Shown one piece after another: positions 36,101-44,900 of a stretch of 64,000 bases of DNA; position 1 is the stretch's first letter; each line of letters starts with the position of its first letter. This stretch comes from Desulfovibrio desulfuricans. GTDB lineage: Bacteria; Desulfobacterota; Desulfovibrionia; Desulfovibrionales; Desulfovibrionaceae. The position numbers and the translations under genes were made by a program. Where the stretch lies: the NCBI RefSeq assembly GCF_004801255.1, contig NZ_CP036295.1, positions 1,376,001 to 1,440,000 of the forward strand, in the 5' to 3' direction. The notes under the pieces were generated by a model, which saw nothing but the letters and a program-made list of their open reading frames with translations, did not search any database and had not been told where the DNA came from.

Positions 36101-37716
36101 ACCTTGTGTCAGAAAAGTGGATTCCTGTGCTGAACACGGGTGGCCGCCGCCAGCTTATAAGCCTGCGCGATGCCTTCTGTCAGGGGGAGCAATGGCGAGA
36201 TCTGGCCGTGCGCCCGCACGAGCGGGTGGCCCTTATGCGGCTGCTGCTGTGCATTGCCCACGCAGCGCTTGAGGGGCCATCCCCCGGCGAGTGGCCGCTC
36301 GTGCCCAAACTGCTGCCGAAAAAGGCTGAAGAGTATCTGAAAAAATGGGAGGGCAGCTTTGACCTGTTCGATGCCAAAAAACCCTTTTTGCAGATAGCAG
36401 GGCTGAAGGCGGCGACAAAAAAGGCCAAGGATGGCGATGATGCAGACGGCCCGCTGGTCAACGCCAGCAAGCTGGATTTTGCCCTCGCCACAGGCGATCA
36501 GAGCACGCATTTTGATCATGAGGGCAGCTTGCCCCAGCGGTTGGTAGAGCTGGCGGCGCTCGCGTTGAATCTGCTGACCTATCTGTGCTTCAGCCCCGGC
36601 GGCCTGATTGGGTCCGTCACCTGGAGCGGTCAGGCCACAGCCCGTACCTCAAGCGACGCTCCCTGCGCCGTGGGGTCCATGACGCACACCTTTTGGCGCG
36701 GCGGGCATCTGCTCCAGACGCTGCAGCTCAATATGTGCGACCGTGCAGCCATTGAAGCGCATTTGAAGTGCATCGGCGCGGGCTGGGGAAAACCCGTGTG
36801 GGAACAGATGCCCAAGAGTCTGGACGACAAAGCCGCATGGGATAACGCAACCCAGACCTATCTTGGTCGGCTGACCCCGCTTCCGCGTCTTGTACTGTTT
36901 CAGCGCGAGGGGGCATCCATCATACTTGGCACAGGGCCGGCTTTCCCCAATTTTAATAATGAAAAGGCCCCCTTTGTAGAAGAACCTACTTCTACCGTTG
37001 TCTCAAGAATTAGAAACGACAAGCCGACTCAGGCGCTTTTGGCTGTAACACCCGGCAAGGCCCTGTGGCGTGAGCTGCATGCCATTGTAGCCCACCGCAA
37101 CAAGGATAATGTAGGCGGTTTTTGGGCGGTAGGATTATCGTCGTCAGAAGGCCCTGCAGATCGGGATATCATTGTGGCAGGCATGGCCAGAGATAAGGCC
37201 AAGGTGGTAGATACGCTCGAATCTGTCTACCACATCCCGCAAGCCATGCAAAATACGCCGGGGCAGGAGATTTATGAAAAAGGCGTGCAACATGCCGAGT
37301 CTATGTCCCGCAGGCTTGGGTGGGCGGTGGAGACCTACCGCGCAACTATTGACGGCGGTTGGTCTGGCAGGCTCAAGGGGGCTGGCGCAGGCAAGGTCGG
37401 TCTGCTGAGCAAACTCAGGCAAAAGGCCTTCATCCAATACTGGACAGCTGCGGAGCAGAATCTGCCCCTGCTTTTTGCCTGCGTGGAGAGCCTCGGTACC
37501 GATAACCTCCCAGATGCGCAAAAAACATGGGCAAAATCCCTGTTTGCCGCCGCCCGGCAGGCCTACGCCGCCGCCTGCGCACCGCAAACTCCCCGTCAGC
37601 ACCGGGCTTACGCCCTTGGCCTCGCCAAACTCAGCAAACCCGTTGATGGTGCAAATTCTTCAACGGCGGCTTCAGATACTTCTTCCGACACATCCCATGA
37701 GGAGGACGACGAATGA
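36097..37716 (+). CDS. cas8e: Cascade large subunit Cas8e (Cse1/CasA)
   Basis: 539 residues from ATG 36097, which overlaps the cas3 stop; AAAGGAAG precedes it. The N-terminus MNLVSEKWIPVLN, the KPFLQI segment and GGLIGSVTW are typical of Cse1. It recognises the PAM and recruits Cas3. The last 25 residues are a serine- and acid-rich tail (SDTSSDTSHEEDDE) that is not part of the fold. The gene is translationally coupled to cse2 by ATGA. Confidence 0.94.
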   Translation: MNLVSEKWIPVLNTGGRRQLISLRDAFCQGEQWRDLAVRPHERVALMRLLLCIAHAALEGPSPGEWPLVPKLLPKKAEEYLKKWEGSFDLFDAKKPFLQIAGLKAATKKAKDGDDADGPLVNASKLDFALATGDQSTHFDHEGSLPQRLVELAALALNLLTYLCFSPGGLIGSVTWSGQATARTSSDAPCAVGSMTHTFWRGGHLLQTLQLNMCDRAAIEAHLKCIGAGWGKPVWEQMPKSLDDKAAWDNATQTYLGRLTPLPRLVLFQREGASIILGTGPAFPNFNNEKAPFVEEPTSTVVSRIRNDKPTQALLAVTPGKALWRELHAIVAHRNKDNVGGFWAVGLSSSEGPADRDIIVAGMARDKAKVVDTLESVYHIPQAMQNTPGQEIYEKGVQHAESMSRRLGWAVETYRATIDGGWSGRLKGAGAGKVGLLSKLRQKAFIQYWTAAEQNLPLLFACVESLGTDNLPDAQKTWAKSLFAAARQAYAAACAPQTPRQHRAYALGLAKLSKPVDGANSSTAASDTSSDTSHEEDDE

Positions 37717-38264
37717 CAGCACTGGTGCAATGGCTGCGGACACAAAAGGAGCGCCGTGGGGTTTTGGCCCAATTGCGGTGCGGCATTGTGCCCGGCAAAC
37801 AGCAAAGGGCATGGCCCCTGCTAGCGCGTTTTGACGGCATTGAAGGGCACAAGGGCGAGGTAGTGCGCACTATCGCCGCCCTGTATGCCGCACACCCTGA
37901 TGAATCCCCTTCCGGCAGCATGGGGAGCATGTGCCGAAAACTGTGCTCGGGCGACGAAAAACCCGACGATGAAAAGCCCGGCCCCATTGGCGTGCGCTTT
38001 CAGCACCTGCTCGCAGCCGAGACGGCAGAGGTGTGCCCCCGTGTGGTGCGCCTGGTTTTGCGGGCCAAGGTGCGGGGCATACCCGTAAATTACGAGCAGT
38101 TGCAGGAAGACCTGCTGCAATGGGCGTTTCCGCAAAAACGCAAATATGTGCAGGAGCGGTGGGCGCAGCAGTTCTGGGCCCCGACCGCGGCATCTGCTGC
38201 GTCTGACGATGTACCCGGCCAACAGGCGGAAACCCCGCAGGATACCCCGGAGACAATGCCATGA
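37713..38264 (+). CDS. cse2: Cascade small subunit Cse2 (CasB, Cas11e)
   Basis: 183 residues, all-helical, basic, with RGVLAQLRCGIVPGKQQRAWPLL near the start and the typical FQHLLAAE segment. Two copies normally lie along the crRNA backbone and stabilise the R-loop. A 28-residue Ala/Pro/Thr-rich tail ends the protein. ATG overlaps the cas8e stop, and its own stop overlaps the cas6e start by 4 nt. Confidence 0.92.
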   Translation: MTALVQWLRTQKERRGVLAQLRCGIVPGKQQRAWPLLARFDGIEGHKGEVVRTIAALYAAHPDESPSGSMGSMCRKLCSGDEKPDDEKPGPIGVRFQHLLAAETAEVCPRVVRLVLRAKVRGIPVNYEQLQEDLLQWAFPQKRKYVQERWAQQFWAPTAASAASDDVPGQQAETPQDTPETMP

Positions 38265-38881
38265 CCTGGATGACCCGTTTTATGGTGGATATGCCCGCCA
38301 TGTACCGCCACCGGCTGAGCGACTGCTATGCCTGGCATCAGGCCATCTGGCAGTGCTTTCCGCATCGGCCCGACGCTGACCGCGATTTTCTGTTCCGGCT
38401 GGATGAAATTCCCACAGGGGTTCTGGCGCATGTGCTCAGCCCGCTTGAACCGCAGCGGCCGGATTTTTGCGCGGCGGAGCACTGGCAGGTCAAGGCTGTG
38501 CCGCCCAGTTTTCTGGAGCACGACAACTACCGGTTTGACGTGGTCTGCAACCCTGGCCGCAAGGTCAAGGCTTTTACCGGCGACGGGCAACGCAAAAAGA
38601 ACAGCCGCCGCGAGGCCATCATCAAGCCGGATGAACAGCGCGAGTGGCTCGACCGCAAGGCGGAGGCCAACGGTTTTGAAGTGCTGCCCGGCATGCGCGC
38701 AGACCCGTCAACCAGTTATTCTTTCAGAAAAGGCCAACAGTCGGGAACCCACATAGGCGTGCGGTTCAGCGGCGTGTTGCGCGTCACCCGGCGGGACGCC
38801 TTTTGTCAGGCATTTACTAACGGCCTTGGCAGTGCGCGCGGTTTCGGTTTTGGAATGTTGCTTCTCTGCCCCGTGCGATAA
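38261..38881 (+). CDS. cas6e: crRNA-processing endoribonuclease Cas6e (CasE/Cse3)
   Basis: 206 residues with two ferredoxin-like halves. His26 in HQAIWQCFP aligns with the catalytic His20 of the E. coli enzyme (HQGLWHLFP). The C-terminal glycine-rich loop GLGSARGFGFGMLLLCP is complete. It cuts each repeat at the 3' base of the hairpin formed by CCCCACACGCGTGGGG and stays on the crRNA. The gene lies between cse2 and cas7e, not after cas5e as in E. coli. It is coupled to cse2 by ATGA. Confidence 0.95.
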   Translation: MTWMTRFMVDMPAMYRHRLSDCYAWHQAIWQCFPHRPDADRDFLFRLDEIPTGVLAHVLSPLEPQRPDFCAAEHWQVKAVPPSFLEHDNYRFDVVCNPGRKVKAFTGDGQRKKNSRREAIIKPDEQREWLDRKAEANGFEVLPGMRADPSTSYSFRKGQQSGTHIGVRFSGVLRVTRRDAFCQAFTNGLGSARGFGFGMLLLCPVR

Positions 38882-38908
38882 TCATTATACTAATTCAGGA
38901 GAGTAATC

Positions 38909-39961
38909 ATGCGCCATCTTGAACTGCATATACTGCAATCTGTTCCTGTTGCCTGCCTCAACCGTGATGACCTTGGTTCGCCAAAGACTGCAATTTTTGG
39001 CGGCGTGCAGCGTGCAAGGGTCTCAAGCCAGTGCTGGAAGCGGGCAATACGTGAATACTGCAACGAGCTGCTGCCCCAACGTTTTGGTGGAGAGCGTACC
39101 CGTTTGATAGTTGAGCCGCTGCGCGACATCTTTATACAAAAGCATGGCATGGATGAGGCAACCGCCCTTGGCAATGCCAAGACTCTGGCGGAAGCAGTGG
39201 CAAAGTTTGACGCAGGCGCCGCCCAAAAGGGCAAACTGCAAACCAAAACGCTTTTCTTTACCAGCAAGTCAGAGCTGGAGGCCTTGGCCGCTGGCCTTGT
39301 CGCCAATGAAAATGTTAAAAAACACGCCAAAAACTTTGCCCAGTCCCTGTGCACGGACGCGGCGGATATAGCCCTGTTTGGGCGCATGGTGGCCAGTGAG
39401 CCAACTCTTACGCTGGAAGGCTCGGCCATGTTTTCTCACGCGCTCTCCACGCATAAGGCAGACAATGAAATAGATTTCTTTTCTGCCCTGGACGACATGC
39501 AGCCCGCGGAGGACACCGGGGCGGGCATGACCGGCACGCTGGAATTCAACGCCGCCACCTATTACCGTTTTTGCGCCCTCAATCTGGACATGCTGGCGGA
39601 TGCCGCCCACCTTGGCGCGCTCAGCCCGGAGGAGCGGCAGGATATTGTTGCCGCCTTTGTGGAGGCGACACTCAAGGCCATGCCCGGAGCCAGAAAAAAT
39701 TCCATGAACGCCACCACCATGCCCGCGTATGTGCTGTGCGTGCTGCGCGATAGCGGGCACCCTGTACAGCTGATCAACGCCTTTGAAAAAGCCGTGTATT
39801 CGCCCGACGGCAGGGGCTATGTGGATGCCTCGGCCAAACGCATGGATGAGGAATACCAGCGGCTGGAAAATACCTGGGGCCTTACGGCGGCGGAGACCAT
39901 ACGCATGCCGGAAAAGGGCCTTGCTGACCTGCTGCAGGGGGTGCGGCGGCATGTGCGCTGA
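38909..39961 (+). CDS. cas7e: Cascade backbone protein Cas7e (Cse4/CasC)
   Basis: 350 residues. The N-terminus LELHILQSVPVACLNRDDLG and GGVQRARVSSQCWKRAIRE are Cas7e signatures (RRM-type fold plus the crRNA-binding thumb), and NAATYYRFCALNLD appears in the middle. Six copies form the crRNA-coating filament. It is preceded by AGGAGA with correct spacing, 27 nt after cas6e, so it can initiate independently and strongly, as expected for the most abundant subunit. Its end overlaps cas5e by 11 nt. Confidence 0.95.
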   Translation: MRHLELHILQSVPVACLNRDDLGSPKTAIFGGVQRARVSSQCWKRAIREYCNELLPQRFGGERTRLIVEPLRDIFIQKHGMDEATALGNAKTLAEAVAKFDAGAAQKGKLQTKTLFFTSKSELEALAAGLVANENVKKHAKNFAQSLCTDAADIALFGRMVASEPTLTLEGSAMFSHALSTHKADNEIDFFSALDDMQPAEDTGAGMTGTLEFNAATYYRFCALNLDMLADAAHLGALSPEERQDIVAAFVEATLKAMPGARKNSMNATTMPAYVLCVLRDSGHPVQLINAFEKAVYSPDGRGYVDASAKRMDEEYQRLENTWGLTAAETIRMPEKGLADLLQGVRRHVR

Positions 39962-40673
39962 CCTTTGCTGCCTTGCCCTGCGCTTGCAGGCCCCAATGCT
40001 TTCGTTTGGCAACGAAAGCCGGTTTAACCGGCGGCTGACCGCCTCGTTGCCGTCAAAAAGCGTGGTGGCTGGTCTGCTGTGCGCGGCCAAGGGGTTGCAC
40101 AGGGGCAGTCACGAAGAGCAGACTTTTTTGCAGATGCTTGCGTCCATGCCCATGCTGGCCGTGGCTGTGCCGCGCAGGCTCGCTGCAGGCGGCAAGGGCT
40201 GGGTTGTGCCCGCCGGGCGTACAGTGGATTATCATACCGTACAGGGGACCCGCAAAGCTGCAGGAGGAATAAAGGACTGCCATATCACCTTGCGGCACTA
40301 TCTGCACGACAGCGCCTTTGGCGTGTTTCTTACCGGCCCGCGCAACGTGCTGGAAGAGGCGGCCATGGCCGTGAAAAATCCCGTGTGGGGTCTCTGGATA
40401 GGCCGCAAATGCTGCATACCCAGCGCACCGGTGTTTGGCGGGATTTTTGATTCCGAGGCTGCGGCGTTGCAAGATATGCTTGACGGCCCGCTGGAGCGCT
40501 ACACCCACGAGCGGGAGGTGGATAAGTTTGAAGACGGCAACGACTCCCTGCCTGATCAGGCGGAAAGCTTTAACTCTGCCGCGCGCAGGTTTGCTCCACG
40601 GCGTGTCATGCGTATACGCGCCAAAGCGCACGGCGGGCAGCACACCGAGCAGACAACCGGTGGTGACGGCTGA
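39951..40673 (+). CDS. cas5e: Cascade subunit Cas5e (CasD)
   Basis: 240 residues from ATG 39951, inside the end of cas7e. LALRLQAPMLSFGNESRFNRR and SLPSKSVVAGLLCAA match the Cas5 family start; RTVDYHTVQGTR and HYLHDSAFGVFL follow. It caps the 5' handle of the crRNA. The frame continues upstream within cas7e, but no start there would give a normal Cas5 N-terminus. The stop codon shares one base with the cas1 start. Confidence 0.93.
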   Translation: MCADLCCLALRLQAPMLSFGNESRFNRRLTASLPSKSVVAGLLCAAKGLHRGSHEEQTFLQMLASMPMLAVAVPRRLAAGGKGWVVPAGRTVDYHTVQGTRKAAGGIKDCHITLRHYLHDSAFGVFLTGPRNVLEEAAMAVKNPVWGLWIGRKCCIPSAPVFGGIFDSEAAALQDMLDGPLERYTHEREVDKFEDGNDSLPDQAESFNSAARRFAPRRVMRIRAKAHGGQHTEQTTGGDG

Positions 40674-41584
40674 TGCGCCTTATGTCCGAAACCGTGCCCA
40701 TTAAAGAAAGAAACTCCATGCTCTTTCTTAAATACGGGCGCATTGACGTGGAGGACGGGGCCTTTGTGCTCATAGACGCATCGGGCGTTCGCATGCAGAT
40801 TCCCGTAGGCGGCGTGGCCTGCCTGTTTCTTGAGCCGGGCACCACGGTGACCCACGCCGCTCTGGCTCTGGCTGCCGATTGCGGCACCTTGATGGTCTGG
40901 GTAGGCGAGGGCGGTGTGCGGTTGTACTCAGCCGGGCAACCCGGTGGAGCGCGGGCCGACCGGCTGCTGTATCAGGCCCGCCTTGCCCTGGACGACGAAC
41001 TGCGCCTTAAGGTGGTTCGGGCCATGTACCGTATGCGTTTTAATGAAGAACCCCCGCAGAAACGCAGCATAGAACAGCTGCGTGGCATAGAAGGCGCTAG
41101 AGTGCGTGCGCTGTACAAGTTTCTTGCCGCGCAGCACAGGCTGACCTGGGGAAAGCGGTCTTACGATCCCAAGGAGTGGGATGCCGCTGATATAGTAAAC
41201 AAGGCCGTAAGCGTCGCCTGTCACTGCTTGTACGGAATCTGCGAGGCGGCGGTGCTTGCGGCAGGGTATGCGCCTGCCATCGGGTTTATCCACTCGGGCA
41301 AACCCCTTTCGTTTGTGTACGATGTGGCCGACCTGTTCAAGTTTGAAACCGCCGTTCCTGCGGCCTTGTCGGTTGTGGCAAAAAATTCGGGCAAGATAGA
41401 AAGTGAGGTGCGTTTGCGCTGCCGTGATCTGTTCAGGGAAACACGGCTGCTGCAAAAAATTATCCCAGCTATCGAAGAGGTGCTTTCTGCAGGGGGAATC
41501 GCCAAACCAGAAAGCCCCCCCGAGGCAATGCCCATAGCCATACCCAACAAAAAGGGGCTTGGTGATGCTGGTCATCGTAACTGA
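40673..41584 (+). CDS. cas1: CRISPR integrase Cas1 (type I-E)
   Basis: 303 residues. The metal-binding triad is Glu140 (RGIEGARVRALY), His207 (FIHSGKPLSFVYD) and Asp220 (DVADLFK), one residue offset from the E. coli triad, so the enzyme should be active. With Cas2 it inserts new spacers at the leader end of the array. The ATG overlaps the cas5e stop by one base. The last 25 residues are a proline-rich tail with no conserved motif. Type I-E membership is shown by length and by the neighbouring Cas2e. Confidence 0.96.
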   Translation: MRLMSETVPIKERNSMLFLKYGRIDVEDGAFVLIDASGVRMQIPVGGVACLFLEPGTTVTHAALALAADCGTLMVWVGEGGVRLYSAGQPGGARADRLLYQARLALDDELRLKVVRAMYRMRFNEEPPQKRSIEQLRGIEGARVRALYKFLAAQHRLTWGKRSYDPKEWDAADIVNKAVSVACHCLYGICEAAVLAAGYAPAIGFIHSGKPLSFVYDVADLFKFETAVPAALSVVAKNSGKIESEVRLRCRDLFRETRLLQKIIPAIEEVLSAGGIAKPESPPEAMPIAIPNKKGLGDAGHRN

Positions 41585-41873
41585 GGCGGTACCTCAACGG
41601 TTGCGGGGGTATCTGTCCCGTTGGCTGCTTGAGGTCAGGGCGGGCGTGTACGTTGGTAACTTCTCTGTGCGTGTGCGCCAAAAATTGTGGGAGGTTGTGT
41701 GCAAGCAGATAGGCGACGGCAACGCGGTGCTGGCCTGGACATCGAGCCATGAATCAGGGTTTGAGTTTTTAACTGTCGGTACTAATTGTCGCACGCAGGT
41801 TGATTGGGATGGGCTGCCGCTCGTCGCATACACCCCTAGGGTTGATGAGGGGGATGCATCGGTAGATTTGTGA
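41565..41873 (+). CDS. cas2: CRISPR adaptation protein Cas2 (type I-E)
   Basis: 102 residues with the I-E type pattern MLVIVTEAVPQRLRGYL, WLLEVRAGVYVGNFS and ESGFEFLTVG. It forms the dimeric core of the Cas1-Cas2 integration complex. ATG 41565 is chosen for the GGGG at 41554-41557, 7 nt upstream. GTG 41562 and TTG 41559 are less likely. It overlaps the end of cas1 by 20 nt. The stop lies only 42 nt before the first repeat. Confidence 0.95.
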   Translation: MLVIVTEAVPQRLRGYLSRWLLEVRAGVYVGNFSVRVRQKLWEVVCKQIGDGNAVLAWTSSHESGFEFLTVGTNCRTQVDWDGLPLVAYTPRVDEGDASVDL

Positions 41874-41915
41874 TGCGGCTGTAACATGCTGTTATAATAA
41901 CTGTATTAGCGAAGA
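41874..41915 (+). promoter_or_regulatory. CRISPR leader with extended -10 promoter
   Basis: Only 42 nt separate cas2 from the array. They hold TGTTATAAT at 41890-41898, a perfect extended -10. A poor -35 (TTGTGA, 41868-41873) is 19 nt away, inside cas2. Transcription should start near 41905, just before repeat 1. If the leader needs more sequence (for example an IHF site), it must lie within cas2. Confidence 0.7.
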
Positions 41916-44900
41916 GTGTTCCCCACACGCGTGGGGATGAACCGCTTATAATTCTATGAAAAAATATGTTAATCCAGTGTTCCCCACACGCGTGGGGATG
42001 AACCGAATATCAGTTATGCTAGCCGATGCATCGGATAGTGTTCCCCACACGCGTGGGGATGAACCGATGACCGGGCAATGAGTGACAACAGCAATTCTGT
42101 GTTCCCCACACGCGTGGGGATGAACCGACCTCAAGGCCCGCATTGATTGCCAGTTCTGGGTGTTCCCCACACGCGTGGGGATGAACCGCCGCTGCAATTG
42201 CTATGTTTTCGTCAATTTGCGTGTTCCCCACACGCGTGGGGATGAACCGGCCCGGAGCGAACCACCACTCCGGGCAATCACGTGTTCCCCACACGCGTGG
42301 GGATGAACCGCTGGGTAAACAGGTATGGGTTAGTCAACGCGAGTGTTCCCCACACGCGTGGGGATGAACCGGCCGCGATCAGCTCGCCGCACTCCTCAAT
42401 GCAGTGTTCCCCACACGCGTGGGGATGAACCGTGGCAAGGACATGGAACCACTCTGACCAAATAGTGTTCCCCACACGCGTGGGGATGAACCGCGGGCGT
42501 CATATTAAAAAGCATGGGGCCAATCGTGTTCCCCACACGCGTGGGGATGAACCGCTTTAGCTCGCCCGGAGCAACGGCCAGCAACCGTGTTCCCCACACG
42601 CGTGGGGATGAACCGTCTTTTTCGAGTCGGTCTATGGCCTGTCCCTGGTGTTCCCCACACGCGTGGGGATGAACCGCGCACGGCAATATGTGCGGATTCT
42701 CCCAGAATGTGTTCCCCACACGCGTGGGGATGAACCGAGCTCGCCGCCAGAAAAGTTGCGGCAGTCAAAGTGTTCCCCACACGCGTGGGGATGAACCGGA
42801 CATTGTGCGCCTATACGGTAGCTGGCGCTAGTGTTCCCCACACGCGTGGGGATGAACCGCTCCCTGCCCGGGCGTGCTGGCCGATTTCTTGGTGTTCCCC
42901 ACACGCGTGGGGATGAACCGCTACATTCAAAGTTTGCATTTTATTTCCCCTTGTGTTCCCCACACGCGTGGGGATGAACCGCGCCCGTACTTCCCCGGCA
43001 ACGAATTAAACATGTGTTCCCCACACGCGTGGGGATGAACCGCAATATGGCGTCAAAATGCTGGCGTATGGCCCGTGTTCCCCACACGCGTGGGGATGAA
43101 CCGTTTAGCGGAAAAGCAATAAAAAGCCCCCGGCGGTGTTCCCCACACGCGTGGGGATGAACCGACAACTTGTTATAGTTAAGCGTTGAATTATCCGTGT
43201 TCCCCACACGCGTGGGGATGAACCGTGTTAGGCTATTTGTCTAGCCTGTACTACTTGGTGTTCCCCACACGCGTGGGGATGAACCGCTTTCTTCGCTAAG
43301 ATTGCAGGTCTTGTGCGTGTGTTCCCCACACGCGTGGGGATGAACCGCTTTTGACGCCCGCAACGTTGACCCTTCGCAAGTGTTCCCCACACGCGTGGGG
43401 ATGAACCGCGTTTGTAATCATGGCTGTACCTTATGGGTTAGTGTTCCCCACACGCGTGGGGATGAACCGAGGGCCTTTCATGGCACGTACCGGCAACAGG
43501 TGTGTTCCCCACACGCGTGGGGATGAACCGAGACAAACACAAGTTGGGGGCCATATTCGGCCGTGTTCCCCACACGCGTGGGGATGAACCGGAGCCAAAT
43601 ATGATGAGCCTGTCCACAATACTGTGTTCCCCACACGCGTGGGGATGAACCGATAGCGTGTACCATTGCCGCAAAAACTGGACGGTGTTCCCCACACGCG
43701 TGGGGATGAACCGCGTGCGCCAGTAAGTATCGTCTACAACTGGACGTGTTCCCCACACGCGTGGGGATGAACCGGTCGTTGCATGCCCGCTGTGCGGGCA
43801 TGGTTTGTGTTCCCCACACGCGTGGGGATGAACCGCCAGGACCGATTACGACATGTGGGGCATGTAGGTGTTCCCCACACGCGTGGGGATGAACCGTTTG
43901 GGTATCGCGGCAGCGTTGAGGCTATCGGGTGTTCCCCACACGCGTGGGGATGAACCGCCAACGATCAGGCACCGCTGGCCATTCGCGGCGTGTTCCCCAC
44001 ACGCGTGGGGATGAACCGAGCTGGCGCAGGCAGAGGGCAATACGCGCGCCGTGTTCCCCACACGCGTGGGGATGAACCGCACCGGCGTCAAAATCAATGT
44101 ATTTTTCTACGGTGTTCCCCACACGCGTGGGGATGAACCGGGCAGCGAGTACAAACACGGCCAGATATCTGAGTGTTCCCCACACGCGTGGGGATGAACC
44201 GACTCCCGATACAACGTGAGGCGGCAACCACCGGTGTTCCCCACACGCGTGGGGATGAACCGACGCGCAAAAAACAGCTGATATATTGCCGGTTGTGTTC
44301 CCCACACGCGTGGGGATGAACCGGTTACGGAAAATATAGGTTTGCCATTAGCAAAGTGTTCCCCACACGCGTGGGGATGAACCGCTTGTATGCGGCATAA
44401 CCGGGAATGGCCCCAGGTGTTCCCCACACGCGTGGGGATGAACCGGGGCTTTTTCAGTTTACCGGCGAGCAGCCCGTGTGTTCCCCACACGCGTGGGGAT
44501 GAACCGTCAACGTCTATGTGCAAAACAGCGGGGACACCGTGTTCCCCACACGCGTGGGGATGAACCGCCTGAGTGCCATAGCGAGCTCAGCCAGTGTGAG
44601 TGTTCCCCACACGCGTGGGGATGAACCGGGCTGTATCAGAAGTGGGCTAACTGCGATGCGGTGTTCCCCACACGCGTGGGGATGAACCGTGGCGCGGCTG
44701 CAACAGCGTGTGAACGAACTGCGTGTTCCCCACACGCGTGGGGATGAACCGTGGCGCTTGTCTTCAAACCCGCGCTGTTTTCCGTGTTCCCCACACGCGT
44801 GGGGATGAACCGCTCAAACTGCGGTTCATCATCATCTGGGCAGAGTGTTCCCCACACGCGTGGGGATGAACCGAATGTCCCGGCCTTGGCGCACACATGT

